Numbered from the stretch's first letter, positions 34,043 to 43,264 are shown. The stretch is 47,351 nt of DNA from Pseudomonas fluorescens (GCF_902497625.1 NZ_CABVGX010000045.1:1-47351); one strand, 5' to 3'. A program made the numbers and translations. Notes: a model not told the origin generated them from the letters alone.

Positions 34043-34055
34043 GTAGCGATTATTC

Positions 34056-35369
34056 ATGAAAACCCCCGTTTGGTTCCCCCAGAGTTTTTTCTCCCGCACC
34101 TTGTGGCTGGTGCTTATCGTCGTCTTGTTCTCCAAGGCGTTGACCCTGGTTTATCTGTTGATGAACGAAGATGTGCTGGTGGACCGCCAGTACAGCCACG
34201 GCGTCGCACTGACGCTGCGCGCCTATTGGGCCGCGGATGAAAACAATCGCGACAAGATTGCCGAAGCTGCGACCCTGATCAGGGTGGTTGGCACAGGTGT
34301 GCCGGCGGGCGAACAACATTGGCCCTACAGTGAAATTTACCAGCGACAGATGCAGGCTGAGTTGGGCGCCGACACCGAAGTGCGCTTGCGCATGCATTCG
34401 CCGCCGGCGCTGTGGGTGCGGGCTCCAAGCCTGGGCGATGGCTGGCTGAAGGTGCCGCTGTATCCGCATCCTCTGCGTGGCCAGAAAATATGGAACGTGC
34501 TTGGCTGGTTTCTCGCCATCGGCTTGCTCTCTACCGCATCGGCCTGGATCTTCGTCAGTCAGCTCAATCAGCCTTTGAAGCGGCTGGTTTACGCGGCCAG
34601 ACAGCTTGGCCAGGGCCGTAGCGTGCGACTGCCAATCAGCGATACGCCCAGCGAAATGACCGAGGTTTATCGCGCTTTCAACCAGATGGCCGAAGACGTC
34701 GAGCAGGCTGGCCGGGAGCGCGAGCTTATGCTGGCCGGGGTGTCTCACGATCTGCGCACGCCGCTCACGCGGTTGCGCCTGTCACTGGAGCTTATGGGTG
34801 ACCACAGTGACCTGTCGGACGACATGGTTCGCGACATCGAAGACATGGACGCGATTCTCGATCAGTTTCTGGCGTTTATTCGCGATGGGCGCGATGAGTC
34901 CGTGGAAGAGGTCGATCTGACCGAGCTGGTGCGCGAAGTGGCTGCGCCGTATAACCAGAATGAACAAAAAGTGCAGTTACGCCTGGAGCCGATTCAGCCA
35001 TTTCCGCTGCGCCGGGTGTCGATGAAGCGGCTGCTCAACAACTTGATCGGCAATGCCTTGAATCATGCCGGTACCGGGGTTGAAGTGGCGGCGTATGTGT
35101 CCGGCGATGTTAACGCGCCGTACGTGGTGTTGAGCGTCATGGACCGCGGGGCGGGGATTGATCCATCGGAACTTGAGGCGATTTTCAACCCCTTTACCCG
35201 GGGCGATCGTGCCCGTGGTGGCAAGGGGACCGGGCTGGGCCTGGCGATCGTGAAGCGAATTGCTTCGATGCACGGTGGCAACGTTGAACTGCGCAACCGC
35301 GCCGGCGGTGGTCTGGAAGCGCGGGTGCGCTTGCCGCTTGGGTTGATGTTGCCACGGGATGCGGTATAG
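34056..35369 (+). CDS. envZ: EnvZ sensor histidine kinase
   Basis: A 437-residue inner-membrane kinase: membrane helix near 10-30, a periplasmic segment of about 120 residues, a second helix near 150-172 (GWFLAIGLLSTASAWIFV), then HAMP. The dimerisation domain has H231 in GVSHDLRTPLTRLRL. The ATP-binding N, G1 and G2 boxes read LLNNLIGNALNHAG, DRGAGI and GGKGTGLGLAIVKRI. It phosphorylates OmpR in response to osmotic and pH signals. ATG 34056 has no strong ribosome site, which may limit its amount relative to OmpR. Confidence 0.92.
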   Translation: MKTPVWFPQSFFSRTLWLVLIVVLFSKALTLVYLLMNEDVLVDRQYSHGVALTLRAYWAADENNRDKIAEAATLIRVVGTGVPAGEQHWPYSEIYQRQMQAELGADTEVRLRMHSPPALWVRAPSLGDGWLKVPLYPHPLRGQKIWNVLGWFLAIGLLSTASAWIFVSQLNQPLKRLVYAARQLGQGRSVRLPISDTPSEMTEVYRAFNQMAEDVEQAGRERELMLAGVSHDLRTPLTRLRLSLELMGDHSDLSDDMVRDIEDMDAILDQFLAFIRDGRDESVEEVDLTELVREVAAPYNQNEQKVQLRLEPIQPFPLRRVSMKRLLNNLIGNALNHAGTGVEVAAYVSGDVNAPYVVLSVMDRGAGIDPSELEAIFNPFTRGDRARGGKGTGLGLAIVKRIASMHGGNVELRNRAGGGLEARVRLPLGLMLPRDAV

Positions 35370-35370
35370 A

Positions 35371-35466
35371 AGCAGCTGCGAGCTTCAAGCTTCAGAGAAA
35401 AGCCAATCCGATGAACGCTCCGGACTGCTTTTAACTTGTCGCTTGAAGCTTGCCGCTTTTAGCTGC
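35371..35466. terminator. Inverted repeat between convergent envZ and rimK
   Basis: AGCTGCGAGCTTCAAGC (35374-35390) pairs with GCTTGAAGCTTGCCGC and AGCTGC (35441-35466), imperfectly. It lies between two convergent genes and ends close to the rimK stop, so it may serve as a two-way transcription end. Confidence 0.55.
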
Positions 35467-35468
35467 CT

Positions 35469-36374
35469 TTATCCCTTGCCCTTGGTCCGGGTCATGTTCG
35501 GCCCGCCATTCTTCTCGAGATGCTCGATAATGATCCCCGCCACATTCTTGCCGGTGGTGGTCTCGATCCCCTCCAGTCCCGGTGAAGAATTCACTTCCAT
35601 CACCAACGGTCCGTGATTGGAGCGCAAGATATCCACACCCGCCACGGCCAACCCCATCACCTTCGCCGCGCGTAATGCAGTCATGCGTTCTTCGGGGGTG
35701 ATTTTGATCAGGCTAGCACTCCCGCCGCGATGCAGATTGGAGCGAAACTCCCCAGGCTTGGCCTGACGTTTCATCGCAGCGATGACCTTGTCGCCGACCA
35801 CAAAACAGCGAATGTCAGCGCCACCCGCCTCCTTGATGTATTCCTGAACCATGATGTTTTGCTTGAGGCCCATGAACGCCTCGATCACTGACTCCGCCGC
35901 AGTCGCAGTTTCACATAGCACTACACCAATCCCCTGCGTCCCTTCGAGTACTTTGATTACCAACGGCGCGCCGTTGACCATGGCAATCAAATCCGGAATG
36001 TCGTCAGGGGAGTGCGCAAAACCTGTCACCGGTAAACCGATTCCGCGACGCGAGAGCAATTGCAGCGAGCGCAGTTTGTCCCGGGAGCGGGCGATGGCCA
36101 CCGATTCGTTCAGTGGAAACACCCCCATCATTTCAAACTGGCGCAGCACCGCGCAGCCGTAAAACGTCACCGACGCACCGATCCGCGGGATCACCGCGTC
36201 GAAACCTTCCAGCGGTTTGCCGCGATAGTGGATCTGCGGCTTGTGGCTGGCGATGTTCATATAGGCGCGCAAGGTGTCGATCACCACCATTTCATGTCCA
36301 CGCTCGGTACCGGCTTCGACCAGACGACGGGTGGAATACAGACGCGGATTCCGCGACAGCACAGCGATCTTCAT
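35469..36374 (-). CDS. rimK: RimK, ribosomal protein S6 glutamate ligase
   Basis: A 301-residue ATP-grasp ligase that adds glutamate residues to the C-terminus of ribosomal protein S6. Motifs: YSTRRLVEAG at the N-terminus, IPRIGASVTFYG, the nucleotide-binding VIKVLEGTQGIGVVLCE, VQEYIKEAGGADIRCFV and MEVNSSPGLEGIE near the metal site. It overlaps rimB by four bases (TGA within ATGA). In P. fluorescens SBW25 RimK changes the proteome and root colonisation, and its activity is set by RimA, RimB and c-di-GMP. Confidence 0.95.
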   Translation of the reverse strand: MKIAVLSRNPRLYSTRRLVEAGTERGHEMVVIDTLRAYMNIASHKPQIHYRGKPLEGFDAVIPRIGASVTFYGCAVLRQFEMMGVFPLNESVAIARSRDKLRSLQLLSRRGIGLPVTGFAHSPDDIPDLIAMVNGAPLVIKVLEGTQGIGVVLCETATAAESVIEAFMGLKQNIMVQEYIKEAGGADIRCFVVGDKVIAAMKRQAKPGEFRSNLHRGGSASLIKITPEERMTALRAAKVMGLAVAGVDILRSNHGPLVMEVNSSPGLEGIETTTGKNVAGIIIEHLEKNGGPNMTRTKGKG

Positions 36375-36850
36375 GCAACACCTGTGGAGAGGGTAGATAC
36401 CGGGAACACCGGCTTGTCTTGTACGTATTTGATACCCGGATTGACCACCAACTGGCCGTCGATCAGGGCTTTGGAGCCTAGTAGCAGGCGATATCGCATG
36501 GATTTGCGGCAGGCAAGGGTGAACTCGACCCGCCAGACCCGATCACCGAGGGCCAGGGTGGTGCTGACCACGTAACGCATCTGCGCATGGCCGTTGGAGC
36601 TTTTAATGGTTTTGCGCGTCACCAGCGGTGCTTCGCAGCGGCGATGACGCAGCTGCACAACGGTGCCCAGGTGTGCCGTAAAACGAACCCACCGCTCACC
36701 GTCGCGCTCGAACGGTTCAATGTCGGTGGCGTGCAAACTGGACGTACTGGCACCCGTGTCGATCTTGGCTCGCAGGCCCGCGACTCCCAGATCAGGAAGC
36801 GCCACCCACTCGCGCAGACCGACAACGGTCAAATGGTCAAATGTCTTCAA
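36371..36850 (-). CDS. rimB: RimB, retropepsin-like protease of the rim operon
   Basis: A 159-residue protein of the family once called ATP-dependent zinc protease, with an aspartic-protease-like core: AKIDTGASTSSLHA carries the DTG motif at D31-G33, and RLLLGSKALIDG fits the second loop. In P. fluorescens RimB is a small protease that regulates RimK and its modified substrate. It lies between rimA (17-base gap) and rimK (four-base overlap). Confidence 0.88.
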   Translation of the reverse strand: MKTFDHLTVVGLREWVALPDLGVAGLRAKIDTGASTSSLHATDIEPFERDGERWVRFTAHLGTVVQLRHRRCEAPLVTRKTIKSSNGHAQMRYVVSTTLALGDRVWRVEFTLACRKSMRYRLLLGSKALIDGQLVVNPGIKYVQDKPVFPVSTLSTGVA

Positions 36851-36867
36851 TAGGATAGAACCGGCGG

Positions 36868-37647
36868 TTAACGCGCCCAGGCTTCAGGTTGTACCTGGGC
36901 CAGCGCTTTGAATGCAGGTTTGGCAAACCAGTAACCTTGCATCAGAAAAATTCCACAGTCCGCCAGGAAATCCCGTTCACCAGCGCTTTCGATACCTTCG
37001 GCGATCACTGTAACGTTCAGTTCCGCACACATTGTGACAATCCCCCGGACGATGGCCTGACGAACACGATCGCGGTCGATATCGCGTATGAGCGCCATGT
37101 CGATCTTGATCAGGTCCGGTTGGAAATCTGCCAGCAGATTGAGCCCCGAATAGCCCGCCCCGAAGTCATCGATGGCGGTCTTGAAGCCGAATTCGCGGTA
37201 TTCACGCAGAATATTAGTCAAATGGCGATAGTTATCTACGTGATCACTTTCGAGGGTTTCGAAAATCAGTCGTTCAACCGGGAAATCGTATTTTTTCGCC
37301 GCTTCCAGCGTGCTGCGAATACACAGTTCTGGACGGTACACGGCACTGGGCATGAAGTTGATCGACAAGTGTGTCTGCATATTTAACGTCGCCGCGCCTT
37401 CAATGGCGCGGATTCGGCAGAGCTGGTCGAAGCGGTAGCGGTTTTCGTCCGTGACCTGATCGAGCACTGAGAATGCACCTTCTCCGGCAGTCCCGCGCAC
37501 TAGTGCTTCATTGGCAAATATTGAACGGTCGCGAATGTCCACGATCGGTTGATAAGCGAAAGCAAAATCAAAGCCCAGTGGTTCGCTTTGCTGGCAGCCC
37601 TGGCAACCTGCTTTAGGCGAGGTCAATGAAGACGGAAATACAGTCAT
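36868..37647 (-). CDS. rimA: RimA, EAL-domain c-di-GMP phosphodiesterase
   Basis: A 259-residue single EAL domain. All usual catalytic positions appear: E47 in NEALVRG, N97 in INFMPSAVY, E130 in IFETLESDHV, D160-D161 in IDDFGAGYS, K181 in LIKIDMALI, E217 in AEGIE and Q237. It should therefore be an active c-di-GMP phosphodiesterase. ATG 37647 is preceded by GGAG at a suitable distance; the open frame continues to 37683 without a site. A cysteine pair near the N-terminus (CQGCQQ, 15-20) might bind metal. It heads the rimA-rimB-rimK operon. Confidence 0.9.
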   Translation of the reverse strand: MTVFPSSLTSPKAGCQGCQQSEPLGFDFAFAYQPIVDIRDRSIFANEALVRGTAGEGAFSVLDQVTDENRYRFDQLCRIRAIEGAATLNMQTHLSINFMPSAVYRPELCIRSTLEAAKKYDFPVERLIFETLESDHVDNYRHLTNILREYREFGFKTAIDDFGAGYSGLNLLADFQPDLIKIDMALIRDIDRDRVRQAIVRGIVTMCAELNVTVIAEGIESAGERDFLADCGIFLMQGYWFAKPAFKALAQVQPEAWAR

Positions 37648-37763
37648 TTGATCACTCCATGCCGGTGAGTCGGCCTTGATCACATTCTATCTTGAGGGCG
37701 CGATTGTTGCGCCCGACAGAAACGGTAGTACAGTTCCGACTATGGGCTAAAAGAGGAATTCCA

Positions 37764-38171
37764 GTGACACAAAAACAGGAAGAGGACGACAAGGTCCGTC
37801 TCGACAAGTGGTTATGGGCGGCGCGTTTTTACAAAACACGTGCCTTGGCCAAGGCAGCTATTGAAAGTGGCAAGGTGCATTGCCGGGGTGATCGCTGCAA
37901 ACCGGGCAAGGAGCCGAGGGTCGGCGATGAGTTTCAGATCCGGATGGGTTTCGAGGAACGTACGGTGGTCGTCCAGGCCTTGTCTATCGTGCGCCGTGGC
38001 GCGCCGGAGGCTCAGACGCTGTATGCCGAGACCGAAGCCAGTGTCGCCAAGCGCGAAGCTGCCGCCGCCATGCGCAAGGCTGGATCGCTGGGAGTGAGCA
38101 CGGACGGCAAACCGAGCAAGAAGCAACGTAGAGATCTGTTTAAATTTCGTGGGAACAGCAGCGACGAGTGA
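37764..38171 (+). CDS. hslR: HslR (Hsp15), S4-domain heat-shock RNA-binding protein
   Basis: A 135-residue protein with an N-terminal S4 domain (VRLDKWLWAARFYKTRALAK ... GKVHCRGDRCKPG) and a basic tail. Hsp15 binds free 50S subunits that carry a stalled peptidyl-tRNA and helps recycle them. Translation most likely starts at GTG 37764, six bases after AGAGGA; an ATG at 37692 lies before that site and would add 24 unrelated residues. It is divergent from rimA. HslO follows about 420 bases downstream on the same strand. Confidence 0.9.
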   Translation: MTQKQEEDDKVRLDKWLWAARFYKTRALAKAAIESGKVHCRGDRCKPGKEPRVGDEFQIRMGFEERTVVVQALSIVRRGAPEAQTLYAETEASVAKREAAAAMRKAGSLGVSTDGKPSKKQRRDLFKFRGNSSDE

Positions 38172-38469
38172 GGCTTGCCGATACTCATGGATATAAGACA
38201 GGCAGCAAAAGATCGCAGCCTGCGGCAGCTCCTACATAGGATGCGCACGGTGTAAATGGCTCCAAAGGCTGCGAATCTCAAGGGGACGCGGACTTGTAAT
38301 TGCCAGCATGTGCAGCCATATCGGGTAATGGCGCGTGGCAACAAGGCTTGGTTGAACAGCCACTCGTCGAAAATCACACACAACATCTGGCCCGTGAACC
38401 ATAAACAGACTGCCCGCATTGCCAATGCCACGGCATTGCATTGCGCCACCGGTGCACGTTCCACCTTGC
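38172..38469. other. Intergenic region between hslR and hslO
   Basis: This stretch holds a single REP-like half-element (AAAAGATCGCAGCCTGCGGC and AGCTCCTACA, 38207-38236), otherwise AT-moderate sequence with no convincing gene. It leads into the candidate hslO promoter. Confidence 0.5.
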
Positions 38470-38498
38470 TTGGAACAAACCGGGATTGTTCATAAAAT
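38470..38498 (+). promoter_or_regulatory. Candidate sigma-70 promoter of hslO
   Basis: TTGGAA (38470-38475) and TAAAAT (38493-38498) are 17 bases apart. The start would be near 38505, giving a leader of about 90 bases. The overlapping CTTGG segment is only a poor fit to a sigma-32 heat-shock -35 box. Confidence 0.5.
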
Positions 38499-38595
38499 GC
38501 CTCCCATGGCTGAACAGTGCGCACCCGATGGTGCCAAATTGGCGCAATTTCTACTGTTTGAAATCATCTTGTCATTACTTCAGATACCCAGACCT

Positions 38596-39498
38596 ATGAC
38601 CGATCTAACGGATTCCGACTACACCCAACGCTTCATCTTCGATGACAGCGACACCCGCGGCGAGCTGGTTTCGTTGGAGCGCAGTTACGCCGAAGTCCTC
38701 GCCAAGCACCCGTACCCCGAGCCGGTCGCGCAATTGCTGGGCGAACTCATGGCCGCAGCATCCTTGCTGGTCGGTACGTTGAAGTTCGACGGGTTGCTTA
38801 TTTTGCAGGCTCGTTCAGACGGCCCGATTCCATTGTTGATGATCGAGTGCAGCAGTGAGCGCGAAATTCGTGGCCTCGCGCGCTATGAGGCAGATCAAAT
38901 CGCCGCCGATGCAACTCTGGCCGACCTGATGCCCAATGGCGTTCTGGCGCTCACCATCGATCCCACTCAAGGCCAGCGTTATCAGGGCATCGTGGATCTG
39001 GACGGCGAAACGCTATCCGAGTGCTTCACCAATTATTTCGTCATGTCGCAGCAAGTAGGCACGCGTTTCTGGCTGTATGCCGACGGTCGTCGCTCGCGTG
39101 GCCTGCTATTGCAGCAACTGCCGGCTGATCGCTTGAAGGATGAAGAAGATCGCGCCGCAAGCTGGCAGCACATCACGGCATTAGGCGGCACCCTGACTGC
39201 CGATGAATTGCTCAGCCTGGACAACGAAACCGTGCTGCATCGTCTTTACCACGAAGAGCAGGTTCGCTTGTTTGACGTACAGAAACTGCGCTTCCGCTGC
39301 AGCTGCTCGCGCGAACGTTCGGCCAATGCTCTGGTCAGTCTGGGACTGGAAGATGCGCAGAACCTGGTCGTTGAACACGGTGGCAACATCGAGATCGACT
39401 GCCAGTTCTGCAATCAGCGCTACCTGTTCGACGCTGCGGATATCGCTCAATTGTTCGCGGGTGCCGGTGTCGACACGCCGTCAGATACCCGTCACTAA
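38596..39498 (+). CDS. hslO: HslO (Hsp33), redox-activated chaperone
   Basis: A 300-residue cytosolic holdase chaperone activated by oxidation. The zinc-binding redox switch is present: C235 and C237 (RCSCSRERS) and C269 and C272 (DCQFCNQ). The N-terminal domain carries FDDSDTRGELVSL and RSDGPIPLLMIECSS. ATG 38596 gives the family N-terminus but has a weak ribosome site; the frame is open upstream to 38419. It lies just upstream of pckA on the same strand, as in other gamma-proteobacteria. Confidence 0.93.
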   Translation: MTDLTDSDYTQRFIFDDSDTRGELVSLERSYAEVLAKHPYPEPVAQLLGELMAAASLLVGTLKFDGLLILQARSDGPIPLLMIECSSEREIRGLARYEADQIAADATLADLMPNGVLALTIDPTQGQRYQGIVDLDGETLSECFTNYFVMSQQVGTRFWLYADGRRSRGLLLQQLPADRLKDEEDRAASWQHITALGGTLTADELLSLDNETVLHRLYHEEQVRLFDVQKLRFRCSCSRERSANALVSLGLEDAQNLVVEHGGNIEIDCQFCNQRYLFDAADIAQLFAGAGVDTPSDTRH

Positions 39499-39611
39499 AA
39501 CGGTTCAGCGTAGGTAAATTCACTGGTAAGCGCCGGAATAACGCCGTTACGACGGGAGGGCCCTACTCTTTTTGGGCTTTTCTGGCATAATCCGGCCCAC
39601 TTTTTGTCGCG

Positions 39612-39636
39612 GTAGTAGTGCGCAGCTTTCTACTAC
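39612..39636 (+). promoter_or_regulatory. Hairpin in the pckA leader
   Basis: GTAGTAG (39612-39618) pairs with CTACTAC (39630-39636) around an 11-base loop. It lies between an extended -10-like TGGCATAAT (near 39584-39592) and the pckA ribosome site. It may stabilise or regulate the leader. Confidence 0.4.
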
Positions 39637-39680
39637 AAAACGTTTGGAGCACACTCGGCCACTGGCCGACGGGGAATCTC

Positions 39681-41222
39681 ATGACGCAAGCCAATAACGC
39701 CGTGTACACCGATCTGAGTGTTGATGATCTGGTAAAAGAAGCTCTGAATCGCGGTGAAGGCGAGCTTGCCGATACCGGCGCGCTGGTTGTTCGTACCGGT
39801 CACCGTACCGGGCGCTCGCCAGTCGATCGTTTCATCGTTGAAGAGCCGAGCACTCAGGCAGCCATTGCCTGGGGCCCGATCAATCGCAAGTTCCCGGCCG
39901 ACAAGTTCGATGCCTTGTGGGCTCGCGTCGAGGCTTTCAACAACGCGCAAGAGCATTTCGTTTCCCACGTGCATGTAGGCGCTTCGGAAGAACACTACCT
40001 GGCCGTCAAGATGACTACGCAGACTGCCTGGCAGAACCTCTTCGGTCGTTGCCTGTTCATCAATCCGGGCCAGTACAATCCGGCTGGGCGTGAAGAGTGG
40101 CAAGTGCTCAACGTTGCCAACTTCGAATGTGTACCGGAGCGTGATGGCACCAACTCCGATGGTTGTGTGATTCTCAACTTCGCACAGAAGAAAGTGCTGA
40201 TTGCCGGCATGCGTTACGCCGGTGAAATGAAGAAAGCCATGTTCTCGGTGCAGAACTTCCTGCTGCCGGCCGCTGACGTGCTGCCAATGCACTGCGCTGC
40301 CAACATCGGCGAAGCTGGCGATGTAACCCTGTTCTTCGGCCTGTCCGGCACCGGTAAAACCACTCTGTCCGCCGATGAAAGCCGTTACCTGATCGGTGAC
40401 GACGAGCACGGCTGGGGCGAAGGCGTTGTGTTCAACATCGAAGGCGGTTGCTATGCCAAATGCATCGACCTCTCCGAGAAGAACGAGCCGGTCATCTGGA
40501 AAGCCATCAAGCACGGCGCAGTCCTTGAAAACGTCGTCATCGATGACGCCAAGCACGCCGACTATGCTGATGTCAGCCTGACGCAGAACAGCCGCGCTGC
40601 TTACCCGCTGGAGCACGTTGCCAAGCGTTCCGAGAAGAACCTCGGTGGAGAGCCAAACGCGGTGATCTTCCTGACCTGCGACCTGACCGGCGTATTGCCG
40701 CCTGTGTCGATCCTCAGTGAAGAACAAGCGGCCTACCACTTCCTGTCCGGTTATACCGCTCTGGTGGGCTCGACCGAAATGGGTTCCGGCAGCGGCATCA
40801 AGTCGACTTTCTCCACCTGCTTCGGTGCTCCGTTCTTCCCGCGTCCGGCGGGCGAATACGCCGAGCTGCTGATCAAGCGCATCCGTGGCTTTGGCTCCAA
40901 GGTTTACCTGGTTAACACTGGCTGGACCGGTGGTGGCTACGGCGTCGGCAAACGCTTCAACATTCCGACGACTCGCGGCGTGATCGCAGCGATCCAGAGC
41001 GGCGCATTGATCGGCGCAGAAACCGAGCACCTCGACACCATCAACCTGGACGTGCCTTTGGCGGTGCCGGGCGTTGAGACAGGTTTGTTGAACCCACGTA
41101 ACACCTGGGCTGACAAAGCAGCTTATGACGAAGCTGCGAAAGCACTCGCCGGTCTGTTCGTCGAGAACTTCAAGAAGTTCGAAGTGAGCGACGCGATCAA
41201 GGCTGCCGGGCCGAAGTTGTAA
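39681..41222 (+). CDS. pckA: Phosphoenolpyruvate carboxykinase (ATP)
   Basis: A 513-residue ATP-dependent PEP carboxykinase, which converts oxaloacetate to PEP at the start of gluconeogenesis. Key motifs: RTGHRTGRSPVDRF near the N-terminus (substrate arginine), the P-loop GLSGTGKTT (220-228), the metal-binding LIGDDEHGWG directly after it, and TGWTGGGYGVGKRF. ATG 39681 follows GGGGA and matches the family start. A strong terminator follows. Confidence 0.96.
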   Translation: MTQANNAVYTDLSVDDLVKEALNRGEGELADTGALVVRTGHRTGRSPVDRFIVEEPSTQAAIAWGPINRKFPADKFDALWARVEAFNNAQEHFVSHVHVGASEEHYLAVKMTTQTAWQNLFGRCLFINPGQYNPAGREEWQVLNVANFECVPERDGTNSDGCVILNFAQKKVLIAGMRYAGEMKKAMFSVQNFLLPAADVLPMHCAANIGEAGDVTLFFGLSGTGKTTLSADESRYLIGDDEHGWGEGVVFNIEGGCYAKCIDLSEKNEPVIWKAIKHGAVLENVVIDDAKHADYADVSLTQNSRAAYPLEHVAKRSEKNLGGEPNAVIFLTCDLTGVLPPVSILSEEQAAYHFLSGYTALVGSTEMGSGSGIKSTFSTCFGAPFFPRPAGEYAELLIKRIRGFGSKVYLVNTGWTGGGYGVGKRFNIPTTRGVIAAIQSGALIGAETEHLDTINLDVPLAVPGVETGLLNPRNTWADKAAYDEAAKALAGLFVENFKKFEVSDAIKAAGPKL

Positions 41223-41240
41223 GACTGGTTAGATGTAAAA

Positions 41241-41268
41241 AAAAAGCCGCCCTACGGGGCGGTTTTTT
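41241..41268 (+). terminator. Rho-independent terminator of pckA
   Basis: CCGCCC (41247-41252) and GGGCGG (41257-41262) form a tight GC stem preceded by a run of A and followed by six T residues. The symmetry (A-run before, T-run after) lets it work in both directions, also for the converging small gene at 41283. Confidence 0.9.
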
Positions 41269-41282
41269 GTGCCGGCTCACTC

Positions 41283-41579
41283 TCATTGTGCAACCGTGAT
41301 CGTGCTGCACGCAGTGATTTTCGGCAGGCGCTGGTGGGCGATTTCCAGCAGGTCGCGGCCATCCTGAGTGAGCAAGTAAAGCGCGCTGACTATGTTGGGG
41401 ATGTCGCTTGAATCGGCTTGTTTGAAGCACAGGCAATAAAGCGTTTCGAGCAGATCGCTGGCGGCGCGAATGCGTTGCCGGGCGGCGTCGAGAATTTCGT
41501 GTGGGTCGGCCTCGGTGTCAATCACCAGGACGGGAGTGTCGCTGTAGCTGCTTTTGAGTGGGCGATAACGGTCATGCAT
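41283..41579 (-). CDS. DUF3077/DUF6124-like small protein
   Basis: A 98-residue, mostly helical, soluble protein. The middle part (HEILDAARQRIRAASDLLETLYCL and IVSALYLLTQDGRDLLEIAHQRL) resembles the small DUF3077/DUF6124 proteins that are widespread and multi-copy in Pseudomonas, all of unknown function. It has no signal peptide or membrane helix. It converges with pckA across a two-way terminator. The family assignment is from memory of its length and helix pattern. Confidence 0.6.
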   Translation of the reverse strand: MHDRYRPLKSSYSDTPVLVIDTEADPHEILDAARQRIRAASDLLETLYCLCFKQADSSDIPNIVSALYLLTQDGRDLLEIAHQRLPKITACSTITVAQ

Positions 41580-41935
41580 CTAAGTCAGTCCTGTAAGAAG
41601 TCGGGCAGGCCGACACGCTGTTTCAGCTGCGCCGGAAACTATGAGGCGCGCGACGCGCTGCGGCAATACCGCCGCAGTGGACAGGGTGTGTAGGCGTTTT
41701 AACGACCTTCGGGTATCCGTCCTACGTGTTTCCGCGGACTTTTTAGTGAGCATCCTTACAGGTGACATTTCCTACATTGTCCTCAGGCATTTCGCGCAGG
41801 GCCTAAGCGGGTGCACATCAGAGTCAGTAGGGCATTTCGAGAATGTCAGGTTGGCACTTGAAGGTGATTCATCGACTTCAGCGCCAGTTAGATCAGCGAG
41901 CGTGAAACCCGCTGAAGCTGTCTTTTCAATGAAGC
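41580..41935. other. Intergenic region with one hairpin
   Basis: The 356 bases upstream of the small gene contain a hairpin CTGCGGC / GCCGCAG (near 41659-41678, six-base loop) and a possible promoter area, but no convincing gene. A 100-codon plus-strand frame (41641-41943) has no ribosome site and unlikely composition. Confidence 0.45.
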
Positions 41936-43000
41936 TCAGTTAATCGTGGATTCCGGAGCCGGCCGCGAGGCTGCGTCGAGATCCATCAACCCTCGACCGT
42001 AAGCCTCACTGTTGGCGTAAATGCCTGACCGGTTTGCCGTTGCCAGCAGTCGTTCGCGTACTTGCTGCGTGCTGAGTTCCGGATAACGGCTTTGCAATGC
42101 TGCCAGCGCGCCGCTAACCATGGCGGCAGCCGGCGAAGTGCCTGCGGTTTGCACATACTTGCCATCCTTGCTGGTGGTCAGCAGTCCATGCTCCACGCCG
42201 GCGTCACCACCAGGAACCGCGATGCACCAAGCCGCCGCGACACCGCAATAGTTGGATTTGGCATTGATTGCGCTACCGTCGTTTTTCAGAGCGACCACAG
42301 CGATCCAGCCCTTTTCCAGTTCGGGCAATGCGAGCGGCAAGCCGGGCTCGGCCAAGGGCTCACGTTTCAGTTCGTTACCTGTCGGGAATACGAACACCGC
42401 ACCGTCGTTGACCAGTTTGCGGGCGGCCACCAAGGATTCGGGCATGACCTGGTTATAGCGAGCCTCGTTTATCTCCGTAGCTGGAATGGCGTTGGCCCAT
42501 GAGTTATTGAGGATGCGCGCACCTTTGTCAAAGCCGGTCTGCCAGGATTTTGCAATCTCTGCGTCAAAAAAAAACGGCTCGTTGTCGTCGCCGAAACGGA
42601 AGGGGATCATCCGGGCGTTGAACGCAACGCCATGCATGCCCCGGTCATTTTTGTTGGCCGCGAGTATCCCGGCCATCTGGGTGCCGTGACCAACTCGATC
42701 AACGGTGCCCGGCTTGTTTTCGACATGGTCGAAGCCAGGATCGCTGAGTCTTCCCTGGAATTCCGGCAAGTTGCTATTCAAACCCGAATCGATAAGCGCT
42801 ACGGCCACGTTCTGACCGGTCCCACCGCGGGCATAAAGGGAAGAGGCATTAATCACTGCCAGTCCTTTCTGGGCGTGGTATTCCGGCGTTTCAAACGGGG
42901 TCGGGTCGATGGACGGCTGCGTGGAGTTCGTCACGCAGCCGCTTATTACAAAAGGCAATGCAAGCACGCAGGCGAGTGGAAAAAAGGGGCGGTGTAGCAT
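41936..43000 (-). CDS. Subtilisin-like (S8) serine protease lipoprotein
   Basis: A 354-residue protease with a lipoprotein signal ending VISGC (Cys22), so it should be anchored in a membrane after export. The catalytic triad is intact: D71 in ALIDSGLN, H105 in GHGTQMAG and S289 in GTSPAAAM; N209 in FPTGNE fits the oxyanion position. There is no long pro-domain and no autotransporter barrel, so it is a compact cell-envelope member. Translation starts at ATG 43000 after AGGAAGGAA; the open frame continues to 43117 without support. Its targets are unknown. Confidence 0.88.
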   Translation of the reverse strand: MLHRPFFPLACVLALPFVISGCVTNSTQPSIDPTPFETPEYHAQKGLAVINASSLYARGGTGQNVAVALIDSGLNSNLPEFQGRLSDPGFDHVENKPGTVDRVGHGTQMAGILAANKNDRGMHGVAFNARMIPFRFGDDNEPFFFDAEIAKSWQTGFDKGARILNNSWANAIPATEINEARYNQVMPESLVAARKLVNDGAVFVFPTGNELKREPLAEPGLPLALPELEKGWIAVVALKNDGSAINAKSNYCGVAAAWCIAVPGGDAGVEHGLLTTSKDGKYVQTAGTSPAAAMVSGALAALQSRYPELSTQQVRERLLATANRSGIYANSEAYGRGLMDLDAASRPAPESTIN

Positions 43001-43091
43001 GGTCGTTCCTTCCTGGGTCTGCGCGTGGAAAAGGTTTCCCTGCCGTGTTGAGCATGCGCAGAAAGATTTTAGAAAGTGAACCTTACCGGTG

Positions 43092-43202
43092 GAAAAGGTC
43101 GGGCGGCAGGGAGGCAAAGTGCCCCGTTTGTTTCTACCTGTGGCGAGGTCTGTTCTGGTGGACGCGGTATCATCCGGTATCTTTTTTACCCCCGACCTTT
43201 TC
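43092..43202. repeat. 12-bp inverted repeat in the gap before the helicase gene
   Basis: GAAAAGGTCGGG (43092-43103) and CCCGACCTTTTC (43191-43202) are perfect reverse complements 87 bases apart, lying between the divergent protease and helicase genes. They may be operator half-sites or chance. Confidence 0.45.
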
Positions 43203-43264
43203 TCGACGCGCTGCGATTACCGGCTAGGCTTTGGGCTTCGCGGCGGTCAACGGAGTGACAGCTT

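Noticed and set aside
41820..41870. A TGGCACTTG stretch resembling a sigma-54 -24 element
   Set aside because: There is no matching -12 element at the required spacing and no gene in the right position on that strand.
41641..41943. A 100-codon frame between the small DUF-type gene and the protease gene
   Set aside because: It has no ribosome site, an improbable composition and no similarity I can recognise.
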